DNA from: JAZLGI01 sp045616225
GTDB taxonomy: Bacteria > Spirochaetota > Spirochaetia > Sphaerochaetales > Sphaerochaetaceae
Direction: 5' to 3'
Length of the DNA stretch: 21,884 nucleotides
NCBI GenBank assembly: GCA_045616225.1
Contig: JAZLGI010000082.1
Span: forward strand, 1-21,884
Shown: one piece after another, positions 13,206 to 20,348 of the stretch
Position numbering within the stretch: position 1 is the first letter of the stretch
Layout: each line of letters begins with the position of its first letter
Position numbers and translations under genes: made by a program
Notes under the pieces: model-generated
Told to the model about the DNA's origin: nothing
What the model saw: the letters and a program-made list of their open reading frames with translations, nothing else
Database searches by the model: none

Positions 13206-13463
13206 ATGTCATTAGATTGGAACGACGGTTTTAACGACGATTATGAAGAAGATGAAAGAGAAGATGATTTTGACGAAGACGAAGATGACGACTTTGAAAA
13301 TCTCTTTGAAGATTTAGATGCCCCGGACGTAAGTGATTATGAAGACTATGACCCGGAAGAAGATGAAGACTATGATGAGGATGATGAAGACTTCTCAAAA
13401 AACGGCTTCTACTTTGATGATGACGATTCTGATGAAAGAGACAATGATGAGGATGATTATTAA
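13206..13463 (+). CDS. Small, extremely acidic protein of unknown function
   Basis: From the ATG at 13206, set by a consensus GGAGG 5 nt upstream, the product is 85 residues. By my count 49 of them are Asp or Glu and only three are Arg or Lys. The start SLDWNDGF is followed by acidic blocks (DEDEDDD, EEDEDYDEDDED, FDDDDSDE) interspersed with aromatic residues (W, F, Y about every 6-10 residues). There is no signal peptide and no Cys. The strong ribosome site and divergent promoter argue that it is expressed. Options, all inference: a DNA-mimic or nucleic-acid-competitor, a divalent-metal buffer, or an RNA polymerase delta-like acidic factor. A rightward FGGY kinase gene starts 46 bp after its stop. 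Confidence 0.75.
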   Translation: MSLDWNDGFNDDYEEDEREDDFDEDEDDDFENLFEDLDAPDVSDYEDYDPEEDEDYDEDDEDFSKNGFYFDDDDSDERDNDEDDY

Positions 13464-13477
13464 TCCTCATTTCTTCT
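13448..13477 (+). terminator. Weak terminator-like hairpin at the end of the acidic gene
   Basis: TGAGGAT (13448-13454) / ATCCTCA (13463-13469) with an 8-nt loop that includes the stop codon, followed by TTTCTTC. The stem is 7 bp and the T run is interrupted, so at most partial termination. Confidence 0.4.
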
Positions 13478-13483
13478 TATAAT
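13478..13483 (+). promoter_or_regulatory. -10 element upstream of the FGGY kinase gene
   Basis: A perfect TATAAT 27 nt before the ATG at 13510, without a convincing -35. It may give the kinase gene its own transcript. Confidence 0.35.
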
Positions 13484-13509
13484 ACAGGTCGCAGTTAGGC
13501 AGGGCAAAA

Positions 13510-14856
13510 ATGATACTGACAGCTGACATTGGAACAACTGCAATCAAAGCAGCACTCATTGACAGAACAGGCATAAAGAAGTCTGCAAGAGTAACAAGCC
13601 CTGAATTCTCCAAAGATTACACAATTGACACTTATCAATGGACAGCCGTCCTAAAGAAAGCATTTTCAGAGCTTGGAGAAAGTGTAAAAAAAGCAGATTG
13701 CATCATAATAAGCGGAAACGGTCCTACATTGGCACCTTCATGCGGAGGTACTGCATTCTTATGGATGAACAGACAAGCCCAAAAAGAAAGTTCTTTCATA
13801 TCTGAAAAAACAGGTCAGGCAATAGATCCTTCTTTTTTTCTTCCTAAAATTCTGTACATAAAAAACAATTTTCCTAAACTTTACGCAAAAGCAGATTTCT
13901 TTCTATCTACACCTGAATTCATTTCTTTTGTCCTCACAGACTGCGCAAGGACAATCATGCCCCTTGAAGGTCTTGAGAAATGGTACTGGAATAATGAAAT
14001 GCTTGATTTGTTTGAAATAGAAAGAACAAAGCTTCCACCTTTCATAAAACCGGGAGAATTTCTTGGATGTGTTACGCAAAAAGCTGCTTTGGAATTTGGT
14101 CTTACCCGGGGAACACCGGTTCTTGCAGGTTGTCCTGATTTTGTAGGCGCAATCATTGGAAGCGGAGCCATGCACAATGGTCAAATCTGCGACAGAACCG
14201 GAACAAGTGAAGGAATAAACTTCTGCAGCAGCAAGAAAAACGACAATCCAAACCTTATGTGTTACAGACATCCAAATACCAAAGACTGGAATGTCAGCGG
14301 AATTATCTCAACTACCGGCAAAGCAATAGAATATATCCACAATCTTTTAGGTAACGGGGAAGACATTCAAAGCTTTATCAACAAGGCTCTGACAGAAAGT
14401 AAGCCAGGCTCAGGAAACATTATTTTTCATCCTTATCTTACCGGAGAAAGAGCTCCAATCTGGGATTGTAACATAAGAGCAAGTTTTTCAGGGATATCAA
14501 TAGACAGCACAAAATGGGACTATGTCAGAAGTGTTCTTGAAGGAACATGTTTTGCAGTGAAACACGTTCTGGGACTTTTTGAAAAAGGCACAGAAATAAG
14601 AATTGTAGGAACTCCTGCCCTTGACGACAGACTTAACCAGCTTAAAGCAGACATAACACAAATGCCGGTTACAACAATCCAAGAAACAGAACCGGGTCTT
14701 TTGGGGCTGGGTATCCTTGCGTACTCAAGTCTTGAAAATGCAGACATAACCCAGACCTGTGACAAACTCATAAAAACAAAAAAAACTTTTATTCCAAATC
14801 CTGATACAGCAAACATTTACTCAGGGCTTTTTGATAAATACGCATCCAAAAACTGA
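13510..14856 (+). CDS. FGGY family carbohydrate kinase (xylulokinase-like)
   Basis: ATP-dependent sugar kinase with the actin-like two-domain fold. The 448-residue product has the phosphate-1 motif ADIGTTAIKAALID at 5-18 and the expected catalytic Asp at D210 in VLAGCPDFVGA. The phosphate-2/ATP motif DRTGTSEGINF lies at 228-238, and a C-terminal YLTGERAPIWD segment is typical of xylulokinases. It is about 50 residues shorter than classical XylB, mostly at the C-terminal helices, so the substrate (xylulose or another ketose or polyol) is uncertain. AGGG upstream fits the start. No isomerase or transporter gene sits next to it. It is convergent with the HTH-ACT gene, and a structured non-coding element follows. 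Confidence 0.82.
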   Translation: MILTADIGTTAIKAALIDRTGIKKSARVTSPEFSKDYTIDTYQWTAVLKKAFSELGESVKKADCIIISGNGPTLAPSCGGTAFLWMNRQAQKESSFISEKTGQAIDPSFFLPKILYIKNNFPKLYAKADFFLSTPEFISFVLTDCARTIMPLEGLEKWYWNNEMLDLFEIERTKLPPFIKPGEFLGCVTQKAALEFGLTRGTPVLAGCPDFVGAIIGSGAMHNGQICDRTGTSEGINFCSSKKNDNPNLMCYRHPNTKDWNVSGIISTTGKAIEYIHNLLGNGEDIQSFINKALTESKPGSGNIIFHPYLTGERAPIWDCNIRASFSGISIDSTKWDYVRSVLEGTCFAVKHVLGLFEKGTEIRIVGTPALDDRLNQLKADITQMPVTTIQETEPGLLGLGILAYSSLENADITQTCDKLIKTKKTFIPNPDTANIYSGLFDKYASKN

Positions 14857-14896
14857 GCATTAGAACAAAAAAACAACATTACTCTTCAGAACATAC

Positions 14897-14964
14897 GCAG
14901 ATGTCTTCAGATACAAAGGACATATCCACACCAACCCTGTGCAGCCGGGTCTGTGGGCATCTGC
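14897..14964. other. Structured non-coding element between convergent genes
   Basis: GCAGATG (14897-14903) pairs with CATCTGC (14958-14964). On the plus strand the stem extends through two G-U pairs and one U-U mismatch to 14911/14950. Alternatively TCCACA (14925-14930) and ACCC (14934-14937) pair with TGTGGG (14952-14957) and GGGT (14947-14950). The two inner foldings are mutually exclusive. There is no U tract after it on the plus strand. On the minus strand a T run comes only some 20-30 nt later. I recognise no known riboswitch or RNA family. Confidence 0.45.
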
Positions 14965-14975
14965 AAAAAGGAGGT

Positions 14976-15416
14976 TTAATCTATTGCAACTATTCTTGGG
15001 TTCTCTACCCCTGGAATTTGAGCAATATGCTGGATAAAAGCAGAAGGATTGCCATCTGTAACGCTGCTCATATCAAGTGAAATGGTGACACTTGCCCTAT
15101 TGTGAATAGGAAGACTTTGGGTAATGGTAAGGACGCTGCCGCCCATTTTTGAAATTTCTGTAAGCACATGAGAAAGAATACCGGTTTCGTGAGTCAGAAG
15201 CATTGAGAGGACAGCTTTCCTCCCCTCAGGCATTTTGCCGGTTTCCAAAATATAATCCTTGTATTTGTAATATGTGCTTCTTGAAATCCCAACCATCTTT
15301 ACAGCTTGACTGACATTTGCCGCCTTACCGCTTTCTATTAAACTCCTTGCATTGAGAACAGAAATGAAATAATCCGGTAAAATACTTTTGTGAACCAAAA
15401 GATAATCTTCAAGCAT
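14976..15416 (-). CDS. HTH-ACT domain regulatory protein (UPF0735/PheB-like)
   Basis: The 146-residue protein has a helix-turn-helix-like N-terminal part at about 31-54 (ANVSQAVKMVGISRSTYYKYKD) and a C-terminal ACT domain from about 68 (VLSMLLTHETGILSHVLTEISKMGGSVLTI). This fits the UPF0735 family with PheB of Bacillus, thought to be an amino-acid-responsive regulator, though its targets are not known. An in-frame ATG four codons upstream lies inside the GGGAGGG ribosome site, so the ATG at 15416 is the better start. It is a single gene, divergent from copA, sharing a 70-80-bp control region, and convergent with the FGGY kinase. Confidence 0.83.
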   Translation of the reverse strand: MLEDYLLVHKSILPDYFISVLNARSLIESGKAANVSQAVKMVGISRSTYYKYKDYILETGKMPEGRKAVLSMLLTHETGILSHVLTEISKMGGSVLTITQSLPIHNRASVTISLDMSSVTDGNPSAFIQHIAQIPGVENPRIVAID

Positions 15417-15476
15417 TAACCCTCCCATGATAAATTCCCTTTTACAAGAATTATTTTTATAATATCTCTATAGAAA

Positions 15477-15486
15477 AACATTTGTA
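15477..15486. promoter_or_regulatory. Possible cop-box-like operator upstream of copA
   Basis: The minus strand reads TACAAATGTT, a 9 of 10 match to the CopY operator pattern TACANNTGTA known from Gram-positive copper operons. It lies 12 nt before the copA start codon, where a repressor could block transcription. No copY gene is in the window, and a match of this length can occur by chance. Confidence 0.22.
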
Positions 15487-15498
15487 CAGAGAAAAAAA

Positions 15499-17562
15499 AT
15501 GAAAACAATTGTATGTAAAGTAAAAGGAATGAGCTGTTCTGCCTGCAGCGCTTCTGTAGAAAGAGTATTATCCAAAACAAAAGGAGTTGCAAAAGTTTCT
15601 GTAAGTTTGGCATCAGAAGAAGCAAATATAGAATTTGATTCTTCTGTCGTAACAGAAAAGCAACTTGCCTCAGTTGTTGCAAAAGCAGGGTTTAAGCTTG
15701 TCTTTTCTCAAGATGACTCAGATGAAAATGATGAAAACAAGCAAAAGCTGAGACTCTTGGTTTGTATTACCTTTGCCGTTCCTTTGTTTGTTCTTGCAAT
15801 GGCTCATGTAAATGCATGGATTCAGATTTGTCTTTGTGTTCCTGTTATGATTGCAGGACGGGCATTTTACATAAAAGGCTTTTCAAGTCTTTTCAAAGGA
15901 CATCCCAACATGGACAGTCTTGTTGCCCTTGGTTCTCTGGCAAGCTTCATCTACAGTTTTGTAAACCTTGTCACAAATCACAATGCTTTTTATTTTGAAG
16001 GAGTATCTACAATCATAACTCTTGTTATGGTAGGAAAATACATAGAAAAACGTTCAAAAAGAAAAGCCGGAGCAGCCATTGGAGACCTCATTAATCTTGC
16101 ACCGGCAAAAGCAACTGTAATCAAAGACGGCAAACCTTCTCTGATAAATGCATTGGATTTAAAAGAAGGAGATATTGTTCTTGTTCATCCTGGAGAAAGA
16201 ATTGCCTCTGATGGCGTTGTAATTGAAGGAGCTTCAGAAATAGATGAAAGTATGCTCACAGGTGAAAGCGTTCCTGTTTTGAAAAACCCAGGGGACAAAG
16301 TATTTGGAGCAAGTCTTAACACAAGCGGCTCAATTACCATAAAGATAGAAAAGACAGGCAAAGACACAGTCTTATCTTCTATCATAGAAATGGTAAAACA
16401 GGCACAAAGTTCAAAAGCCCCTATTGCCAGAATTGCAGATAAAGTGAGCGGAGTTTTTGTTCCTGTAGTTATTGGACTCTCTGTTGCAACTTTTCTTCTA
16501 TGGTATTTCTTCACAAAAAACTTGGAAACAGCATTGAGAAATGCTGTAAGTGTTTTGGTAATAGCCTGTCCTTGTTCTCTTGGGTTGGCAACTCCAATTG
16601 CCATTATGGTATCTACAGGAAAAGCCGCAACTGAGGGAATTCTGTTCAGAGATGCTGCGGCTCTGGAAAGAATTGGAACAATGGAAAATGTCATGTTTGA
16701 TAAGACAGGAACTCTCACAGAAGGAAAACCTCATGTAGTCTCATTCACAGACAACCAAACTTTACTTCTCGCAGCCTCTTGTGAATCAAAGAGTGAACAT
16801 CCTTTTGCCAAGGCTGTGCTGGAAAAGACAAATACCTCCTTTGTTACACCTGCAACAGATTTTGAGTCTTTCCCGGGAAAAGGAATAAAAGCAAAAGTAA
16901 ACCAAAGCATTGTTTTAGCAGGAAAGAAATCATTTCTTGAAGAAAACAATATAGTTTGTCCTGAAAGCTCAGCTCAGATTCTTGTTGCAAAAGACGGGCA
17001 ATTTGTAGGAGAAATATTCATATCTGACACTGTGAGAGAAGATTCCAGAGAAACAGTCTCAAGATTAAAAGCATTGGGTCTTAAATGTACCATGCTTACA
17101 GGCGATAACGAAGAAACTGCAAGAAAAATTGCAGAACTAACCGCATTGGACAATTATGAACATTCCTTGCTTCCTCAAGATAAACTCACAATTATAAAAA
17201 ACAACAGAAATACCATTATGGTTGGAGACGGAATTAATGACGCCCCTGCTCTTCAACAGGCAGATATAGGAATTGCAATGGGAAGCGGCACAGATGCTGC
17301 CATCTCAAATGCAGATGTTGTTTTACTTTCTGCAAATCTGTTTGCCATACCAAGAGCAGTGGAACTGTCAAGAAAAACAATAAGAAACATAAAAATCAGC
17401 CTGTTCTGGGCATTTTTCTACAACACAATAGGAATTCCTGTAGCAGCAGGTCTTCTCACACTCTTCGGAGGGCCTGCAATGAATCCTATGCTTTGTGCAA
17501 TGTGTATGAGTCTTTCAAGTCTTTCTGTAGTTTCAAACGCACTCAGGCTTAGAAAAGCTTAG
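15499..17562 (+). CDS. copA: Copper-exporting P1B-type ATPase
   Basis: Inner-membrane pump exporting Cu(I), powered by ATP. The 687 residues contain one N-terminal heavy-metal-associated domain with the metal site GMSCSAC (C13 and C16). TGES (254-257) marks the actuator domain and CPC (357-359) the intramembrane Cu(I) site in TM6. The phosphorylation site D401 is in DKTGTLTEG, HP is at 434-435 in the nucleotide domain, and GDGINDAP lies at about 576-583. TM7 has YN (FYNTIGIP) and TM8 has MSLSSLSVVSNALRL, which are the Cu(I)-type signatures rather than Zn/Cd ones. All key residues are intact. The start is set by the family N-terminus; the upstream A run is a poor ribosome site. Convergent with the HAD gene (4-bp overlap). 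Confidence 0.95.
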   Translation: MKTIVCKVKGMSCSACSASVERVLSKTKGVAKVSVSLASEEANIEFDSSVVTEKQLASVVAKAGFKLVFSQDDSDENDENKQKLRLLVCITFAVPLFVLAMAHVNAWIQICLCVPVMIAGRAFYIKGFSSLFKGHPNMDSLVALGSLASFIYSFVNLVTNHNAFYFEGVSTIITLVMVGKYIEKRSKRKAGAAIGDLINLAPAKATVIKDGKPSLINALDLKEGDIVLVHPGERIASDGVVIEGASEIDESMLTGESVPVLKNPGDKVFGASLNTSGSITIKIEKTGKDTVLSSIIEMVKQAQSSKAPIARIADKVSGVFVPVVIGLSVATFLLWYFFTKNLETALRNAVSVLVIACPCSLGLATPIAIMVSTGKAATEGILFRDAAALERIGTMENVMFDKTGTLTEGKPHVVSFTDNQTLLLAASCESKSEHPFAKAVLEKTNTSFVTPATDFESFPGKGIKAKVNQSIVLAGKKSFLEENNIVCPESSAQILVAKDGQFVGEIFISDTVREDSRETVSRLKALGLKCTMLTGDNEETARKIAELTALDNYEHSLLPQDKLTIIKNNRNTIMVGDGINDAPALQQADIGIAMGSGTDAAISNADVVLLSANLFAIPRAVELSRKTIRNIKISLFWAFFYNTIGIPVAAGLLTLFGGPAMNPMLCAMCMSLSSLSVVSNALRLRKA

Positions 17563-18173
17563 ACTTCTATTCCAAAGTCTTTTCTGAGGTGCTGTTTTAA
17601 ATCTTCACACCCTCTGAAAACAATAGGATGAAGTCCTGTGAGGAAAGCTCCTGCACAGTTCAGAGACAAATCATCTATAAAGATACACTCGTCTGCTTTG
17701 AGATTGTATCTGTTAAGCAAGGTCTCATAGATATTTGTACATGGTTTGTACTGACAGACAAGAGAAGATACAACAGCTCCGTCAAAATATTGTGAAACAT
17801 TCATTTTTGACCAATACTGAGGTTGTCTTGGGCCTGCATTGCTCAGAAGGTAAATTCCATAGCCTTTTTCTTTTAACTTCTTTACGAGGTCTTCCATTCC
17901 TTCTACGCATTCTCTGCCTTTATCATCCCAATGAAGGACAATATAAGTAACTATTTCATGAAGATGCTCCGGAACATTCTTGAGGACATCATTTAAAAAG
18001 TCCTGTTCTGATTTGTAATAACCAAAATCAAGCAGTTGCCAATTGTAACTGGTAAAGACGTTGTTATGAATGATAATCTTATCTTCTTCGGAAAGATTGT
18101 AATCTTCAAAAAAAACTTTTGGGTTCCATTTAAGGATAACCTGTCCCATATCAAATACTATGTTCTTAATCAT
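17559..18173 (-). CDS. HAD family hydrolase (YihX-like subfamily)
   Basis: Soluble hydrolase of 204 residues with the HAD motifs: motif I FDMGQVI with the nucleophile D8, motif II LLSN (S111, N112), motif III K143 in QYKP, and motif IV FIDD (D167, D168). The second Asp of the classic DxD is Gly10, as in the YihX and haloacid dehalogenase-like group, in which phosphatase activity on sugar phosphates such as glucose-1-phosphate is known. An alpha-helical cap lies between 15 and 85. The physiological substrate cannot be told from sequence. No ribosome site is clear. Its end overlaps the end of copA by 4 bp on the other strand, and no terminator separates them. It is divergent from nadD. Confidence 0.83.
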   Translation of the reverse strand: MIKNIVFDMGQVILKWNPKVFFEDYNLSEEDKIIIHNNVFTSYNWQLLDFGYYKSEQDFLNDVLKNVPEHLHEIVTYIVLHWDDKGRECVEGMEDLVKKLKEKGYGIYLLSNAGPRQPQYWSKMNVSQYFDGAVVSSLVCQYKPCTNIYETLLNRYNLKADECIFIDDLSLNCAGAFLTGLHPIVFRGCEDLKQHLRKDFGIEV

Positions 18174-18209
18174 GGCTAAATTCTATCCAAACAGCACAAT
18201 CAGAGCAAG

Positions 18210-18238
18210 TTGTAATTAAAGGCATCAGATATTAGAAT
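18210..18238 (+). promoter_or_regulatory. Putative leaderless promoter of the nadD-yqeK-lcp-rsfS operon
   Basis: TTGTAA (18210-18215), an exact 17-nt spacer and TAGAAT (18233-18238), then 6 nt to the ATG at 18245. No Shine-Dalgarno is present. The -35 is identical to that of mntP (TTGTAA) with the same spacing. Confidence 0.55.
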
Positions 18239-18244
18239 TAGGCT

Positions 18245-18853
18245 ATGCAGAAAAATAAATCTGTGGCCATGCTTGGCGGGACATTTGATCCTATTCACAA
18301 GGGACATCTCTTTCTTTTGGAAAATGCAATAAGGCAAACTTCTTATGACTGTTTTATTCTTGTTCCCGCACATTTAAGTAACTTCAAACAAAGCTCTGAA
18401 CCTTCTGCATCTGATTCTCAGAGATTGGAAATGACACGTCTTGCAATTGAAGATTTTAGAAGTTTATATAATTTTAATACAGAAATTATAGTATCGGATG
18501 TAGAAATTCAAAGAAAGGGTGTTTCATATACTTACGACACTGTAGTATCTCTGAAGAAGGAATATGACATAGATGGAAGACTTGGCTTACTCATGGGAGA
18601 TGACCATGTGGCAAATCTTGAAAAGTGGTACAGATTTGAAGATTTAAAAGACCAAGTGGAGTTTCTGATTTGCAGACGGGGAAAAACAAGTTGCTGGGAA
18701 GAACTTCCAAAAGATTTAATGTTCAAGCAGATTTTTTCAGAAGGCCTTTCTCCTGAGAGTTCTACGGAATTCAGGGAAAATCCGTTGAAACATGAATATT
18801 TTCTCACTCCAAGAGTTTTAGATTACATTAAGAGGAACAATCTTTATGTTTGA
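18245..18853 (+). CDS. nadD: Nicotinate-nucleotide adenylyltransferase
   Basis: Makes deamido-NAD from nicotinate mononucleotide and ATP in NAD synthesis. The 202-residue product has the nucleotidyltransferase signature GGTFDPIHKGH at 11-21. The usual second motif, ISSTxIR, appears as ESSTEFR around residue 175, a conservative variant. The usual NadD-YqeK-RsfS gene order further supports the call. The ATG at 18245 has no ribosome site but directly follows a promoter, consistent with a leaderless mRNA. The stop overlaps the yqeK start by 8 nt, so the downstream genes are co-translated. Confidence 0.92.
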   Translation: MQKNKSVAMLGGTFDPIHKGHLFLLENAIRQTSYDCFILVPAHLSNFKQSSEPSASDSQRLEMTRLAIEDFRSLYNFNTEIIVSDVEIQRKGVSYTYDTVVSLKKEYDIDGRLGLLMGDDHVANLEKWYRFEDLKDQVEFLICRRGKTSCWEELPKDLMFKQIFSEGLSPESSTEFRENPLKHEYFLTPRVLDYIKRNNLYV

Positions 18854-19439
18854 TAACATTGAGCAGTTAAATGATTATCTTAAAGAGCATGTCTCTGAAA
18901 AAAGGTACATCCACAGTCTTGGAGTTGCAAAAACAGCAGAAGAAGTGCTAAGGCATTACAACAAAGAGATAGATTTCTTTAATGGTATGAAAGCACCTGA
19001 ATTTTGCGGTCTTGCCCATGATTTGGGAAGAGAGCTGAGCGACCTTGATATTCTCTCATACTGTAAAGTCAACAATATTGAATTATCTTCCGAACAGAAA
19101 GCTTCACCTGTTCTCGCCCACGGAATTGTTTCTGCAGATATTGCAGAGAAACTTTTTGGCTCTTATCCTTTTTCTTGGAAGAGAGCAATATGTATTCATA
19201 CAACCGGCGACACAGATATGGATGACTTGGCTTTGGCCTTGTTTGTATCGGATTATTTTGAACCTTCCAGGGTTTTCATGACGGAGGAAAGAAGACGTGG
19301 TTATCTTAAGTCAGATACGTTGCAGGGTTGCGCTCTTCTTGTTTTGAAAGACATGATAAGTCATTGGAAAGAAAAGGGTTATCATGATGCTTCTGAAGCT
19401 TCTGTTAAAATGTTGAGTTATCTGGAGGGGCAGTTATGA
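18846..19439 (+). CDS. yqeK: HD-domain hydrolase YqeK (diadenosine tetraphosphatase type)
   Basis: Members of this family split diadenosine tetraphosphate symmetrically to ADP, using metal bound by HD residues. In the 197-residue product H23 (YIHSLGVAKTA) and H58-D59 (GLAHDLGREL) are the expected metal ligands. A later His in LAHGIVSADIA and an Asp in LFVSDYFEPSR complete the pattern. The start ATG lies inside the end of nadD (8-nt overlap) and is preceded by AAGAGGAA. The gene next to nadD and before the lcp-type gene is in the family's typical position. Activity is known for homologues, and only inferred here. Confidence 0.9.
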   Translation: MFDNIEQLNDYLKEHVSEKRYIHSLGVAKTAEEVLRHYNKEIDFFNGMKAPEFCGLAHDLGRELSDLDILSYCKVNNIELSSEQKASPVLAHGIVSADIAEKLFGSYPFSWKRAICIHTTGDTDMDDLALALFVSDYFEPSRVFMTEERRRGYLKSDTLQGCALLVLKDMISHWKEKGYHDASEASVKMLSYLEGQL

Positions 19440-19996
19440 AAAGAAAAATTTTTGCAATTTTCCTCGTTATCCTGTTTTTTCTTTCTTCTTGCTCCATCAG
19501 AAGAAACTACAAGATGATTGCCTATTTCATGGACAGTTCTTATGTTGTGGATTATGAGGCAAGTTCAAACAAATTGTTTCTTGTCAAACTTCCTTTGGAT
19601 GTCATTGTCAGCTATGGAAAAGAAAACAATTTGGAAACGGTGGTTCAGGCTATTGAAAAGTTTACTGGAATCAAAGCAGACAATACTGTGGTTGGAACTC
19701 CGGGTATATTTGATTCAATAAAGCGAATTTTAAGTTGCTGGGCGCAGGATGACAGTCCTGAGGGACTTCTCAACGGATTGGTTTCTCATGCTCAGGACTT
19801 GAGCAAAGAACCTCTCTCAAGTAAGATAAACAAGCTCTGTTCTACAGATGTTTCAAGTTTTATTTCCTGCATTGATAAGGAAAATGTAGAAGTAGTTTAC
19901 ATGGATTGCACAAGTTTTCTGAAATCAGAAGATTCGCAATACAACAAGAAATACTTTGAAATATGGTTCAGACAGCTTTTAGGAGAAAGAAAATGA
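19436..19996 (+). CDS. Lipoprotein in the lcp position; possible shortened LytR-CpsA-Psr remnant
   Basis: The 186-residue product has a signal peptide ending LSSC (Cys 19 lipidated). I do not recognise a full domain. Residues about 45-95 read KLFLVKLPLDVIVSYGKE, then NLETVVQAIEKFTGIKADNTVVG and FDSIKRIL. This resembles the part of LytR-CpsA-Psr (LCP) proteins where a helix is followed by the EKLTGIxIDxYVxVN strand. LCP proteins often sit between yqeK and rsfS, which supports the reading. The Asp/Arg residues of the LCP active site are not seen and the protein is about half the usual size, so phosphotransferase activity is unlikely. Start and stop overlap both neighbours by ATGA. Confidence 0.65.
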   Translation: MKRKIFAIFLVILFFLSSCSIRRNYKMIAYFMDSSYVVDYEASSNKLFLVKLPLDVIVSYGKENNLETVVQAIEKFTGIKADNTVVGTPGIFDSIKRILSCWAQDDSPEGLLNGLVSHAQDLSKEPLSSKINKLCSTDVSSFISCIDKENVEVVYMDCTSFLKSEDSQYNKKYFEIWFRQLLGERK

Positions 19997-20331
19997 CAGA
20001 TTTAATCAGAGAACAAGCTCAGACAATAAAAGAATTTCTTGAAGAGCATAAGGGAATAGAAACAACAATTGTTGATGTTTCAGAAGATTGTTCATGGGCA
20101 GACTGCTTTATCATAACTACAGTTTCCAGTTTGGGACACCTGAGAGGACTTGCAAGAGAACTTTGGGAAGTAATTGATAAGCTTGGCCTTGAAGTAAACA
20201 ACAGACATAAAGCTGTTGGTGATGACGGCTGGGAACTCATTGACTGCGGAAACATTGTCATTCATCTTATGAGTCAGGAGCTGAGAGACTTCTATTCTCT
20301 TGAAAAGCTTTGGACAAAACTAGGAAAATAA
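19993..20331 (+). CDS. rsfS: Ribosomal silencing factor RsfS
   Basis: Binds ribosomal protein L14 and blocks joining of the subunits when nutrients are short. The 112-residue protein has the RsfS/Iojap pattern: the ADCFIITTVSS segment (about 36-46), HLRGLARELWEVIDK after it, and the diagnostic DDGWELIDCGNIVIHLM followed by RDFYSLEKLW. The frame is open further upstream within the lipoprotein gene, but AGGAGAAAG precedes the ATG at 19993, which overlaps the upstream stop as ATGA. It is the last gene of the nadD operon; no good terminator follows before the convergent D-aminoacylase gene 17 bp away. Confidence 0.93.
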   Translation: MTDLIREQAQTIKEFLEEHKGIETTIVDVSEDCSWADCFIITTVSSLGHLRGLARELWEVIDKLGLEVNNRHKAVGDDGWELIDCGNIVIHLMSQELRDFYSLEKLWTKLGK

Positions 20332-20348
20332 TCCTACAGGATATTTAC

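Noticed and set aside
14970..14990. GGAGG followed by a TTG on the plus strand, as a new gene start
   Set aside because: The frame closes after about 17 codons and is antisense to the ACT gene.
20331..20342. Short inverted repeat ATCC..GGAT after rsfS as terminator
   Set aside because: Only a 4-bp stem and no T run; too weak to call.
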